A stretch of DNA of 64,000 bases from Promethearchaeia archaeon (lineage in GTDB: Archaea > Asgardarchaeota > Lokiarchaeia > Sigyniarchaeales > SOKP01), in NCBI GenBank assembly GCA_029856145.1, contig JAHQWK010000023.1, positions 47,999-111,998 on the forward strand. The letters run 5' to 3'. Within the stretch, counting starts at the first letter, position 1. Every line of letters starts with the position of its first letter. This document shows positions 55,005 to 64,000 of the stretch, in pieces. Made by a program: the position numbers and the translations under genes. The notes under the pieces are model-generated. The model was not told the origin of the DNA. It did no database searches and saw only the letters and a program-made list of their open reading frames with translations.

Positions 55005-56906
55005 ATGAGTGTAATTAATTATCCTCCTGAGGAGATATATAAAACTCCTAAATTTGGGAAAAAAAATTTTGAACATATTATACTCTGGATGTTATATAAT
55101 AATGAAGAATGTCAGTGGTCAGATTTTACTGAAAAACCACTCGAGCTTCGTTTATCTACCTTATCAAAATATCTTTCTCTGTTAAAAGGAAGAGGATATG
55201 TTGATAATTATTCCCGAGGGCATTATAGAATAACTTCAGAAGGTCAAAAGAGATTTAATGAAGTCTCTAGTATTCTTACGAAGAAGAGGAAATTGAATTA
55301 CCCCCCGGATGTTATTAAAAGAAGAAGAAACTATGATCATTGGATTCTATGGATGGTGTATAATAATAGTTATTTAAAATGGTCTAATTTTCTTGAAGAA
55401 CCACTCTCTATTAATCAATCCTCCTTATCCAAAAATATGAATTTGTTAATAGATAAAGGATTTGCATTGAAAGAAAATAAAAGGTATCGAATTACGCAAT
55501 CAGGGAAGTTAGAATACTCGAGAATGTTACAAAACTACGATTTAGATAGACAATCAATTCTAGATGAAGAAAGTAAACGGATTGAAGAGATTACTAAAAA
55601 AACGATAAGTTTCTTTGATAATTACAACATTAACGATGAAGACATTCAATTTAGATTCCTCAATAAAGAATTAAGATTAGATTATACAAGGGTTAAATCT
55701 ATGTTAACAGAAGAGGAGGATTTTGATAAGATACTACTTTTTCTCTCGATTAATCACCCCGATCAATATCCTGATTATATTTCAAAGGAAGATTTTTCAA
55801 ACACTTATGGAATAAATGAGTCAAAGCTTGAATATTATATTGATGAAATCATTGAGAATCAAATATACCCAATTAAATTTTTCAACTTAATAGTGCCACC
55901 AGATAAGCATTATTACTTTCAGGAACACGAGAGATTAGAGATAATGCTTCGAGCCATCACAGAAGACCATATCACAAAATTTACTTATTTAAATAAGTTA
56001 TTTTCAAGATCATTGGATATACGCGCTACTATAAATGACGTTATAACAGATATTTGCAAAATTCTATTTAATAAAAAATTAAAAGAACCATTAAGAGAAT
56101 TTTTGCCAGAATATATTAATTATCTAGCCTATAAAATTGAAGCAAAAGTTGAATTAAAAGAAACATATGATAAATTGGAGGGAATTATTTGGCAAGATAT
56201 GATAGATATATTTCATTCTAAAAGCACTGAACCTATAGAAGAACAATATGAAGAAAAAATCAGAGAGATTGATAAAGAAATTGAGAATGATCCAGAAAAT
56301 CTTGATTTATATAATTCTAAGATAAGAATTTTGATTTATTATGAAAAGCTCAATGATGTAATAAACCTATTAGATGAAATGTTAGAAATATTTCCTGACA
56401 ATGAAATGGATATTAAAATGAAAACGGCGTCAGTTCTTAGAAGGATGCGAGAAGTTAAGGCAGGTTTAGATATAATTAATGATCTAATCAACAAATATCC
56501 TAAAAATACTGATCTTCTTAATTATAAGGCTTATTGGTTGCATTATTTGGATAAAAGAGAAGAAGCAATAAACATTATTCAAGATCTCACAAACCAAGTA
56601 CCTGATAATGGAACTTATCATGATACATACGGAGAAATTTTAATGTATTATGAAGAGTATGAAGAAGCGATTAAGAAATTCCAAAAAGCAATAGAAGTAG
56701 CTACTGATGAGTGGTATATTAATCAAACATATATTAAACTAGGAATTTGTTATAAGGAACTTGAAAATTTCGACTTAGCGGTTGAAAATCTTAAAAAAGG
56801 TAAAAACTTGACAAAGAAAAGTACATCTGACGCTGAAACTAAGAAAAAATGGTTCACAATTGCAGATCTTTTTCTTGCAGAGATTATGCAGATTGAAGAA
56901 GAATAA
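55005..56906 (+). CDS. Double winged-helix protein with C-terminal TPRs, copy 2
   Basis: A 633-residue paralogue of the protein at 50832, beginning at ATG with MSVINYPPEEIYKTPKFG. It has the same order: two winged-helix units (FEHIILWMLYNNEECQW; NYDHWILWMVYNNSYLKW), a helical middle (DLDRQSILDEESKRIEEITKK; LLFLSINHPDQYPDYIS; LREFLPEYINYLAYKIE) and C-terminal TPRs (YHDTYGEILMYYEEYEEAIKKF; KLGICYKELENFDLAVENLKKG). Its stop is 2 nt from the stop of the convergent GTPase, whereas copy 1 is divergent from its GTPase, so the pair was rearranged after or during duplication. Confidence 0.86.
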   Translation: MSVINYPPEEIYKTPKFGKKNFEHIILWMLYNNEECQWSDFTEKPLELRLSTLSKYLSLLKGRGYVDNYSRGHYRITSEGQKRFNEVSSILTKKRKLNYPPDVIKRRRNYDHWILWMVYNNSYLKWSNFLEEPLSINQSSLSKNMNLLIDKGFALKENKRYRITQSGKLEYSRMLQNYDLDRQSILDEESKRIEEITKKTISFFDNYNINDEDIQFRFLNKELRLDYTRVKSMLTEEEDFDKILLFLSINHPDQYPDYISKEDFSNTYGINESKLEYYIDEIIENQIYPIKFFNLIVPPDKHYYFQEHERLEIMLRAITEDHITKFTYLNKLFSRSLDIRATINDVITDICKILFNKKLKEPLREFLPEYINYLAYKIEAKVELKETYDKLEGIIWQDMIDIFHSKSTEPIEEQYEEKIREIDKEIENDPENLDLYNSKIRILIYYEKLNDVINLLDEMLEIFPDNEMDIKMKTASVLRRMREVKAGLDIINDLINKYPKNTDLLNYKAYWLHYLDKREEAINIIQDLTNQVPDNGTYHDTYGEILMYYEEYEEAIKKFQKAIEVATDEWYINQTYIKLGICYKELENFDLAVENLKKGKNLTKKSTSDAETKKKWFTIADLFLAEIMQIEEE

Positions 56907-56908
56907 AA

Positions 56909-57466
56909 TTAAGTTATACTTGAAGATAATTTTTTATTCTTATAATATAATTTTTCAATAAGTGCGTTAAATGCTTCTATTACTCCCCGTCCTGTTTTCG
57001 CAGAAGTTATATAGTATCCAAGGAAATTATATTCTTTGACTAATTTTTGAATTTCAAGTTCATTTAAATTATTTTCATTCACCAAATCAACTTTATTGGC
57101 AAACAAAACTACAGGAATATCGCCACAATACTTTTTTAATTCATTATCCCAATTTTTTATATGTAATAAGCTGTCTTTTCCTAAATTATTTGCTTCAAGG
57201 CTATATACAATAATGCCCGCTCTACTCTCTTTATAAAATAAAGGGTGTAGAAAATTAAAATCATCTTGACCTGCTATATCCCAAAATATTAAATTAATTA
57301 CATCGCCATTAATTTCTTTATCATATCTTGAAAATTGGGCACCTATAGTCTTAATATAATCTCTTTCAAAAGTTCCTTTTGTAAATTTTTTTATTAGAGA
57401 TGTTTTACCGACTCCTCCATCACCTATGACAGTTATTTTAAATCCAAATTCCTTAGAATCAGTCAT
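56909..57466 (-). CDS. Ras-like small GTPase, module copy 2
   Basis: A 185-residue GTPase closely related to the one at 49520. Motifs: IGDGGVGKTSLIKKF (G1), YIKTIGAQFSRY (G2), WDIAGQDDFNFL (G3), FANKVDLVNE (G4), TSAKTGRGV (G5). Catalytic Gln retained; no lipidation cysteine. It reads in the same direction as the two TPR-longin-like genes to its right, 117 bp after the nearer stop, so it may be transcribed with them. Confidence 0.94.
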   Translation of the reverse strand: MTDSKEFGFKITVIGDGGVGKTSLIKKFTKGTFERDYIKTIGAQFSRYDKEINGDVINLIFWDIAGQDDFNFLHPLFYKESRAGIIVYSLEANNLGKDSLLHIKNWDNELKKYCGDIPVVLFANKVDLVNENNLNELEIQKLVKEYNFLGYYITSAKTGRGVIEAFNALIEKLYYKNKKLSSSIT

Positions 57467-57583
57467 TAATAGAATTGGTATTTCGTAAATTTTACTATAC
57501 TTTTAAGTAAAATTAGATATTGTGTAATATAAAATTTTAGCAAAAAAAATTGATGTATTAATAAAGGTTTTTTATTTTTAAAG

Positions 57584-59548
57584 CTATATATCACTCAATA
57601 CTATACTTTTAGAGATAAAAATTTCTGTTATTAATGATTCAAGTACAGGAATATCATTTAACTTGATAGATTGATTTATTTGAAAAGATTTAAGTATCTT
57701 TTGCCAAATATCCTCTTTTCTTTGGATTTGTTCTATAAAACAGTCAAGTTTTTGAAGTGCAGAATAAGAATTACCTTTAAATATATAAGAAATAAAGAAA
57801 GGTGGACTCGATTTCATAAGTAAAGTATACTCGCCAAAGATTGCGCGATCTAATCCTTCCGAAAACAATTCCCTAATAAAATAATCAATAGAGGTTAGAA
57901 AACCTCCAAAAAGATGTGACTCAAATGATTTATCCTCTATAAACGAGTGAGAGAATAAAGCTCTACCTCCCTCCGATACGATTAAAAGTAGAATAGGTTC
58001 CTCATCTGATTGCTCCTGAATTTCAATCGATTGTCTTTTTACCATTTTTTGCATTTGCTCATTTAATCCAGCGAGCTTCCAACGTTCGGTTAAAGGCGCT
58101 CCTGATTCTTTTAACTTCTCCCATAAGTTTAATTGTTTTAGTAATTCATCATGTTCAAAGGAAATTTTCATTGCTAAGCGTTTCATACTATAGGATTCTG
58201 CTATCTTTTGTGCTTGGGTCAAAAACAGTCGAGCCGATTTTATATCAAAATTTAATAAAGCTAATTTAGCCTGAAGTATGAAGGTTTCACAAAAAACAAA
58301 ATACGAATGTTGTTTCTCCGCGATAGTTAATAATTTGGCGATGTAATAATTTAATTCGGTAAGGATTTCACTATCATTATCTATACGATATTCCGTGAGA
58401 AGTATGTCACAAAGATGGATATGAGCTTTTATAATAACATCAAAAAATATAGTTTCAGTTTCTATAAGTTCTTTGAATAATTCTTCTGCTTCTGCTTTAT
58501 CTCGGATTCGAGAACTTGTTTTTAAAATTAGGGCTTTAGCGAATTTGTAACCAAATTCAATTCTTTCATTTTTTTTCTGTTTATATATATTTTCCAAGCG
58601 GTGAAAGTATTTTTGAGCACGTTCGGTATCTTCATGTTCAACGGCTAAGGTTATTAAACTTTCAATAATCCCTTCAATAGATAAAAAACCTTGAGGAATC
58701 TGCTCTAAAAGATTTATACTCTCCTCTAAATGTTCCACAGCAAGTTCATATTCACCCATTTCACCATATAAATTCCCCATATTATTTAATAGAATTGCAA
58801 TATTAAAACTACTCTTTATCTTTTTAAATAATTCTAAACCCTTTATGTTATATTTCAAGCTCTTATCCATTTCGCCAATAGATATATAATATACTCCAAA
58901 ATAGATATAACACGTAGCAATCCAGTGGTGATTAAATTGAATTTCCTTTGCAAGAGATAATGCTTTTTTGATGTGCTCCCTACAAAGATCAGACTTACTT
59001 TTTACTCGCAATAAATAACTCGCCATTATAAGATTAGCCCAGACGATTTCGAATGATTTTTCGAATTTTTCTTGTGAATCTAAGATCCAATCTAAAGACT
59101 TCTCAACCAAATCTACTTTACCACCATGCAATCCAACAAAGGCTTTTGCTACACTTAGACGAACTTTTCTTTGAGGTATAATTTCTTTAGATACGTTCGA
59201 AATATGCTTTAATGCTGACTCAGCTTTTTCAAAAAGTTTGAATGCTTCCTCAAATTTACCCGCTATAGCTAATCCAGTGATAATAAACCATAACCCATCA
59301 AAAGATTGGAGCTTATTATTATGTTTTTGACCTTCTTCATATATTTCCTCACCTAAATTAATGAGTTCTTCACCTTGATTAAGATAAAAGAGAATTAATC
59401 CCTTAAGAAACTGAAAATAGCTTTTTTGCTGAAGATTAAGCCCCTCATATTGACTTTGATCGTTTAATATTTCAAGAGCTTCATCAAACTTAACCTCATC
59501 GAAAAGTTGCTCTGCTTTTTTTAATTGATTTAACTCTGGATGGGACAT
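57584..59548 (-). CDS. TPR protein with C-terminal longin/roadblock-like domain, copy 1
   Basis: A 654-residue protein. Residues ~1-500 are tetratricopeptide-type repeats (LFDEVKFDEALEILNDQSQY; FKLFEKAESALKHIS; GNLYGEMGEYELAVEHLEES). Residues ~515-630 form an alpha/beta domain opening with EPILLLIVSEGGRALFSHSF, then GGFLTSIDYFIRELFSEGLD and a YTLLMKSSPPFFISYIFKG strand pair, which resembles the longin/roadblock fold of small-GTPase partners. This domain call is by pattern. The neighbour on one side is a small GTPase and on the other a tandem duplicate, so a GTPase-scaffold role is attractive. Confidence 0.75.
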   Translation of the reverse strand: MSHPELNQLKKAEQLFDEVKFDEALEILNDQSQYEGLNLQQKSYFQFLKGLILFYLNQGEELINLGEEIYEEGQKHNNKLQSFDGLWFIITGLAIAGKFEEAFKLFEKAESALKHISNVSKEIIPQRKVRLSVAKAFVGLHGGKVDLVEKSLDWILDSQEKFEKSFEIVWANLIMASYLLRVKSKSDLCREHIKKALSLAKEIQFNHHWIATCYIYFGVYYISIGEMDKSLKYNIKGLELFKKIKSSFNIAILLNNMGNLYGEMGEYELAVEHLEESINLLEQIPQGFLSIEGIIESLITLAVEHEDTERAQKYFHRLENIYKQKKNERIEFGYKFAKALILKTSSRIRDKAEAEELFKELIETETIFFDVIIKAHIHLCDILLTEYRIDNDSEILTELNYYIAKLLTIAEKQHSYFVFCETFILQAKLALLNFDIKSARLFLTQAQKIAESYSMKRLAMKISFEHDELLKQLNLWEKLKESGAPLTERWKLAGLNEQMQKMVKRQSIEIQEQSDEEPILLLIVSEGGRALFSHSFIEDKSFESHLFGGFLTSIDYFIRELFSEGLDRAIFGEYTLLMKSSPPFFISYIFKGNSYSALQKLDCFIEQIQRKEDIWQKILKSFQINQSIKLNDIPVLESLITEIFISKSIVLSDI

Positions 59549-59623
59549 ATTTTAAATCGATTTGGATTAAAACCTTATGAATATAGTAAGTTAATTATTG
59601 TTTTAAATTTAAGGTAGAATGAT

Positions 59624-61567
59624 TTATCTCTTCATGAAAATCTCTTTTATGAGAGATTCTAAGTAGGGAATATCATCTATGTGAATTTTCTGGTTCATTT
59701 GATAAAATTTTTTAAAAGTGTCCCACAGTTCTTCTTTTTTTTCTAATTCATTAATAAAAGATTTTATTTTAATCTGAGCTGAATAAGATTGCCCCTTATA
59801 TATGTAACACATTAAAAATGGTGAAATAGAATTCATGAGGAGTGTGTAATTTCCGAAGGAAGCACGATCTAGCCCTTCAGAGAACATTTCATTAATAAAA
59901 GAATTGATTGTTGTGAAGAATCCCCCAAAAAGATGCTCTTCAAAATATTTTTCCTCTACAAATGATTGAGAGAAAAAAGGCATTCCACCCTCTGAAACAA
60001 TTAAAAGTAAAACAGGTTCCTCATCTGAAAGCTCTGGTATCTCAATAGCTCGTCTTCTCACCATTTTCTCCATTTGATCACTGAGCCCAGTGAACTTCCA
60101 ACGTTCAGATAAAGATGCTCCTGATTCTTTTAAGTTCTCCCATAAGTCTAATTGTTTAAGTAATTCATCATGTTCAAAGGATATTTTCATTGCTAAGCGT
60201 TTCATGCTATAGGACTCTGCTATCTTCTGTGCTTGAGTCAAAAACAGTCGAGCCGATTTTATATCAAAATTTAATAAAGCTAATTTAGCTTGAAGTATAA
60301 AGGTTTCACAAAAAACAAGATACGAATGTTGTTTCTCCGCAATAGTTAATAAGTTAGCAATGTAACGATTTAATTCAGCCAAAATCTCACTATCATTATC
60401 AATACGATATTCCATGAGAAGTATGTCACAAAGATGGATATGAGCTTTTATAATAATATCAAAAGCTATAGTATCAGTTTCTATAAGTTCCTTGAATAAT
60501 TCTTCTGCTTTTGCTTTATCTCTGATTCGAGAACTTGTTTTTAGAATTAGGGCTTTAATAAATTTGTAACCAAATTCCTTTCTTTCATTTTTTTTTTGTT
60601 TATATATATTTTCCAAGCGTTGAAAGTATTTTTGAGTACGTTCGTTATCTACATGTTCAACGGCTAAGGTTATTAAACTTTCAATAGCGCCTTCAATAGA
60701 AAAAAAACCTTGAGGAATCTGCTCTAAAAGATTTATACTCTCCTCTAAATGTTCCACAGCACGTTCATATTCACCCATTTCACCATATAAATCCCCAATA
60801 TTATTTAATAGAATTGCAATATTAAAAATACTCTTTATCTTTTTAAACAATTCTAAACCCTTTATGTTATATTTCAAGCTTTTATCCATTTCGCCAATAG
60901 ATAAATAATATCCTCCAAAATAGAGTTGACACAGAGCAATCCAGTAGTGATTAAATTTAATTTCCTTTGCAAGAGATAATGCTTTTTTGATGTGCTCCCT
61001 ACAAAGATCAAAATTAGATTTTACTCGAAGTAAATAACTCGCCATTATAAGATTAGCCCAGACGATTTCGAATGATTTATCGAATTTTTCTTGCGAATCT
61101 AAGATCCACTCTAAAGACTTCTCAACCAAATCTACTTTACCACCATGCAATCCAACAAAGGCTTTTACTACACTTAGACGATATTTTCTTTGAGTTAAAA
61201 TGTCTTTAGATACGTTTGAAATATGCTTTAATATTGACTCAGCTTTTTCAAAAAGTTTGAAGACTTCCTCAAATTTACCAGCTATAGCTAATCCAGTAAT
61301 AATAAAAAATAATCCATCAAAAGATTGGAGATTATCATTATATTTTTGACCTTCTTTATAAATTGTCTCGCCTAAACTAATGAGATCTTCCCCTTTATTA
61401 AGATATAAGAGAATTAATCCCTTAAGAAACTGAAAATAACTTTTTTGCTGAAGATTAAGCCCCTTATATTGACTTGGATCGTTTAATATTTCAAGAGCAT
61501 CATTTAACTTACCCTCATCAAATAACTCCTCCGCTCTTGTTAATTTCTTTTGTTCTGGTTGGTACAT
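59624..61567 (-). CDS. TPR protein with C-terminal longin/roadblock-like domain, copy 2
   Basis: A 647-residue tandem duplicate of the downstream gene, nearly identical over the TPR part (LFDEGKLNDALEILNDPSQY; GDLYGEMGEYERAVEHLEES; SARLFLTQAQKIAESYSMKRL) and more diverged in the C-terminal domain (EPVLLLIVSEGGMPFFSQSF; FGGFFTTINSFINEMFSEGLD). It ends MKR, about 7 residues shorter than copy 1. The ~70 bp upstream of both copies are also similar, so the duplication included the promoter. A candidate structured RNA lies just upstream. Confidence 0.75.
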   Translation of the reverse strand: MYQPEQKKLTRAEELFDEGKLNDALEILNDPSQYKGLNLQQKSYFQFLKGLILLYLNKGEDLISLGETIYKEGQKYNDNLQSFDGLFFIITGLAIAGKFEEVFKLFEKAESILKHISNVSKDILTQRKYRLSVVKAFVGLHGGKVDLVEKSLEWILDSQEKFDKSFEIVWANLIMASYLLRVKSNFDLCREHIKKALSLAKEIKFNHYWIALCQLYFGGYYLSIGEMDKSLKYNIKGLELFKKIKSIFNIAILLNNIGDLYGEMGEYERAVEHLEESINLLEQIPQGFFSIEGAIESLITLAVEHVDNERTQKYFQRLENIYKQKKNERKEFGYKFIKALILKTSSRIRDKAKAEELFKELIETDTIAFDIIIKAHIHLCDILLMEYRIDNDSEILAELNRYIANLLTIAEKQHSYLVFCETFILQAKLALLNFDIKSARLFLTQAQKIAESYSMKRLAMKISFEHDELLKQLDLWENLKESGASLSERWKFTGLSDQMEKMVRRRAIEIPELSDEEPVLLLIVSEGGMPFFSQSFVEEKYFEEHLFGGFFTTINSFINEMFSEGLDRASFGNYTLLMNSISPFLMCYIYKGQSYSAQIKIKSFINELEKKEELWDTFKKFYQMNQKIHIDDIPYLESLIKEIFMKR

Positions 61568-61952
61568 GAAACCATCTGATTTGGACTCTAAGCTTATGAA
61601 AAAAGTAAGCTAATCATCATTTTAAATATAGTGTTTATTTCCATAAAAAGACATTTTCATTGAAATAATTATTAAGGTTTATATAGAAAAAAAAAGAAGT
61701 ATAGAATGGAGGAATATTGGTTTAGTAGTAGCTTCGTCTGGAAGTAGTTTATCTAACCCAACTCCTCCTTTTTCTATATTTAGATTTAAAATTAATTTTT
61801 TTATGGAAATTATATGAGGTATAGACAAATTATCTACCCTGAAAAAATCTGAATTATCTAAATAACTGTAGATTAGGAACTAGTTTTAAAAAAAAAAAAA
61901 AGATTTTGAAAAATATTTTTTATCTGATCTGATTGACGCTGTGTGTTAGGAC
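61568..61952. other. 385-bp intergenic region containing a candidate structured RNA
   Basis: Between the TPR-longin-like gene and the small secreted protein, both on the minus strand. It contains the promoter of the former, the hairpin array at 61681-61779, and poly-A/T runs near 61885-61900. No ORF is convincing. Confidence 0.5.
61681..61779. ncRNA. Candidate structured RNA with four nested helices, strand unknown
   Basis: Four nested complementary arm pairs occur in order: ATATAGAAAAA/TTTTTCTATAT (61681-61691/61769-61779), GGAGGA/TCCTCC (61708-61713/61763-61768), TTGGTTTAG/CTAACCCAA (61717-61725/61753-61761, one mismatch) and CTTC/GAAG (61732-61735/61741-61744). They form one long hairpin with internal loops in a segment less AT-rich than its flanks. 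I cannot assign a family; a terminator for the secreted-protein gene is an alternative. Confidence 0.5.
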
Positions 61953-62600
61953 CTATATTCCCCAGGATCTTGTCAAATAGGCTGCAGGACCAATCGGTAA
62001 TTCCACTGAACCCATTGGCGTTTCAACTATAATACCGCATAATACCCCAACAAGAGCCCATGGAGGATCAGTAAAAACTTCAGGATTTGTGCTGGGATGT
62101 TCTATACAATATTCACCTGTAGTGCTCAGCATCATTATCATCGGTGTTGATACGTATTTACCCTCAGTATTTGGCATAGTTATTGGAAACGTTCTTCGAT
62201 ATAATAGATCCAAATCGGTGTCAGTAGTTTTATACATTCCCTCACCCATGACGAACCAAACGTTAATAAACCAGACCTGAAAGATAGGGCAGAAAAAATA
62301 ATAATCGGTTTGTACAAGTATTCCCTCTGTAAGCATTCCGTTCATCGCATACACTTTTTTACCTGATTCATCATAGATTCTTTGATGGAACACTGCTTTC
62401 GCTGATGGGGGCTCACCGTTTTCACCGTATTTAATCTTCCCTATGATAAGATCAGTGGCATTAATATCCATATCATCACCTATTGCCATGAATAAGACGC
62501 GATCAGAGCCACAAGCGTTCACTGTTGTAACAAGTGCGAAGATAGATATTAAAAATGTTGCTGCGATCAGTGTTTTAGACACTTTTGATTTCTTTTTCAT
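61953..62600 (-). CDS. Small secreted protein of unknown function
   Basis: A 215-residue exported protein. I move the start from a GTG that lies inside the AAGGTGA ribosome site to the ATG at 62600 (MKKKSKVSKTLIAATFLISI), which gives a clean signal peptide ending near VTTVNACGSD. The Cys after the hydrophobic core could allow lipid modification but lacks a clear lipobox. The mature part is mostly beta (KAVFHQRIYDESGKKVYAMNG) with a Phe/Trp-rich stretch (YYFFCPIFQVWFINVWFVMG) that may be a membrane-associated hairpin. No family is recognised. Confidence 0.7.
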   Translation of the reverse strand: MKKKSKVSKTLIAATFLISIFALVTTVNACGSDRVLFMAIGDDMDINATDLIIGKIKYGENGEPPSAKAVFHQRIYDESGKKVYAMNGMLTEGILVQTDYYFFCPIFQVWFINVWFVMGEGMYKTTDTDLDLLYRRTFPITMPNTEGKYVSTPMIMMLSTTGEYCIEHPSTNPEVFTDPPWALVGVLCGIIVETPMGSVELPIGPAAYLTRSWGI

Positions 62601-62843
62601 CACTATTTTCACCTTAAATGTATTTATTTATTCAACTCTTTTTTTTTAATTTTAAGATTATCATCCTTAAGATGATTAATTAAAGGTTGAGATATAGTTG
62701 CATTTATAATTGAGCTTCCGATAGTTCCATGATAGTTTCGGTTTTTTATGGAAGTTCTGTGAAATAGATATAAATAGAAAAGAGCTCTTCTTCTAACATT
62801 TAGATTATCAAATAATTTTTTACTAAAAATAAAAAAAAAATGG

Positions 62844-63944
62844 TTAGAAAACTTCAGCATAAAAATAGACCATGATTATAATAGCACCAAAACCACCAAC
62901 AAGAAAAGCCCATAAACCTTGAGTGAATAAGCATTCCCAGTAACCAATATTTAATATTGAATTGGAACTCATTACACCCCAAAACGCCAAATTAATAGCC
63001 AAGGCTAAGAGAAAGGTGATTACCGCCCAGATAGTAAAAATTATTAATCCCTTTTGAGCTCCTTCATTCACGCTATAGCTTTTATAAGATTTTGATAAAC
63101 GACGCATCTTTTTCTTCAACCGCTTAAGCTCCTGTTTTGGAAACCATTTTTTTGGTCCGAAGTGGATTATTTTGTAAGTAGCTTTAGTGTAAATGGTGAA
63201 TTTTTCAATTGGATTTTTCGCAATGTTAATGTGTTTCAACGTATTAGGCAAATCTAAGGTATAAAATTCCTTTAATTGGTTATTATCAAGAGTAAGCTTC
63301 TTTAATTTTTGAAAATTTTTAATTTTTTCAATTTTTTGGATCTTATTATCACTCAGCTTTAGTATCCTTAAATTCGGGAGATTCTCAATTCCCTTCATGC
63401 TTACGATTTGATTGTGAGAAAGATCCAGCTTTCTTAAACGCCAAATTTTATCAAGACCTTGAATATCAGTGATTTTATTTATGAGTTTATTACGTAATTT
63501 CAAGGATTTAAATCGTACGCGATATCGTACACCTTCAAATATTACATATTTTGCATGTGGCTCATCCTCAATTTGTTCAGAAGATAAATAGGTGGATGTT
63601 GAGGAACTTTGTTGTATATTAGACGGAATTGAATCAGGTACATTCAATGTGTTCATAAGCGTATGATATTTTTCCTCATCATGCGAAGCCTGCTTTGTAT
63701 TATCTATAAGTTGCAGCGAAAATGAGTTGCTTGAATTCAACACTGGTTTGACATCAAGTTTTTTATTCTCAGATTTTTTTAAGCATATAGAAGTAATTCC
63801 AACTACGATTACTGAGAGTGCCATAAGTACAAACGTTATTACACCAATAAGAGTTGCAGTCCAAACTAAAATAAATAGAATTAGGGTTTCCACATACCAA
63901 ATTCTTTTTGACCATGTTTCATTATTTTTTTTCATCTCTAGCAC
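62844..63944 (-). CDS. Membrane protein with cytoplasmic leucine-rich repeats
   Basis: A 366-residue protein with two N-terminal transmembrane helices forming a hairpin (ETLILFILVWTATLIGVITF, VLMALSVIVVGITSICL), a Ser/Thr-rich linker, an LRR block at ~130-250 (IWRLRKLDLSHNQIVSMKGIENLPNLRIL, LKKLTLDNNQLKEF) of the SDS22/plant type, then two C-terminal transmembrane helices (LIIFTIWAVITFLLALAINL, LWAFLVGGFGAIIIMVYF). The repeats are likely cytoplasmic by the positive residues flanking the helices. It probably anchors protein partners at the membrane. Its upstream region continues off the right edge. Confidence 0.8.
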   Translation of the reverse strand: MLEMKKNNETWSKRIWYVETLILFILVWTATLIGVITFVLMALSVIVVGITSICLKKSENKKLDVKPVLNSSNSFSLQLIDNTKQASHDEEKYHTLMNTLNVPDSIPSNIQQSSSTSTYLSSEQIEDEPHAKYVIFEGVRYRVRFKSLKLRNKLINKITDIQGLDKIWRLRKLDLSHNQIVSMKGIENLPNLRILKLSDNKIQKIEKIKNFQKLKKLTLDNNQLKEFYTLDLPNTLKHINIAKNPIEKFTIYTKATYKIIHFGPKKWFPKQELKRLKKKMRRLSKSYKSYSVNEGAQKGLIIFTIWAVITFLLALAINLAFWGVMSSNSILNIGYWECLFTQGLWAFLVGGFGAIIIMVYFYAEVF

Positions 63945-64000
63945 CTATCTACGTCTTTATGCTTCTCCTCCTTAAAATTATTACTGTAATAGTAATTACG

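Noticed and set aside
62624-62860. 78-aa minus-strand ORF before the secreted protein
   Set aside because: It overlaps the LRR protein's end, is low-complexity, and has no credible ribosome site.
1-64000. tRNA, rRNA or CRISPR loci
   Set aside because: Reading through the intergenic regions I found no tRNA T-loop context, no rRNA segment and no regularly spaced short repeats; a tRNAscan or CRISPR finder run would settle it.

Overview
The window looks like chromosome from an AT-rich archaeon, most probably an Asgard archaeon of the Lokiarchaeota type; this is inference from gene content, not a placement. It carries several eukaryote-like Ras/Rab-type small GTPases, TPR proteins ending in a longin/roadblock-like domain, split archaeal GMP synthase, an eIF2B-like protein, archaeal-style CoA and ferredoxin metabolism (ADP-forming acyl-CoA synthetase, 2-oxoacid:ferredoxin oxidoreductase, 4-hydroxybutyryl-CoA dehydratase) and TATA-like intergenic regions. 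Genes lie on both strands in short operons. I see no tRNA, rRNA, CRISPR array, transposase or phage gene.

Layout: 1-4046 carA-carB (carB runs off the left edge). 4144-9170 a TetR regulator with an unknown partner, divergent from a molybdopterin oxidoreductase and its iron-sulfur subunit. 9264-15068 a thiolase, a 952-residue protein with three tandem ~148-residue repeats, and a 4-hydroxybutyryl-CoA dehydratase. 15169-16872 CTP synthase, broken in its P-loop by a 30-nt stop-containing hairpin. 17162-25385 alcohol dehydrogenase, ThDP lyase, HEAT/LRR protein, DUF35 protein, methylmalonyl-CoA mutase catalytic subunit, thioesterase and an acyl-CoA synthetase alpha chain. 25576-28507 a secreted metalloprotease between two ~220-bp direct repeats. 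28803-30991 eIF2B-like protein and membrane M28 peptidase. 31134-34456 a 2-oxoacid:ferredoxin oxidoreductase operon whose beta subunit is circularly permuted. 34496-44261 assorted enzymes, including a crotonase and a flavin oxidase separated by FadR-like operator palindromes.

The right third (44.5-64 kb) is an accessory, signalling-rich region: a small GTPase paired with a TrmB-like regulator, a second 4-hydroxybutyryl-CoA dehydratase paralogue, then a duplicated module of two paralogous GTPases, two paralogous double winged-helix/TPR proteins and two tandem TPR-longin-like proteins, plus oligoendopeptidase F, a small secreted protein and a membrane LRR protein. Two AT-poor intergenic stretches there fold into convincing hairpins and may be small RNAs.

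The metabolic genes fit fermentation of amino acids, short-chain hydroxy acids or fatty acids through acyl-CoA intermediates: thiolase, crotonase, the dehydratases, mutase and thioesterase interconvert CoA esters, the ferredoxin oxidoreductase makes acyl-CoA, and the ADP-forming synthetase can recover ATP. The strongest candidates for something new are the pyrG insertion, the permuted PorB and the GTPase/TPR/winged-helix island.
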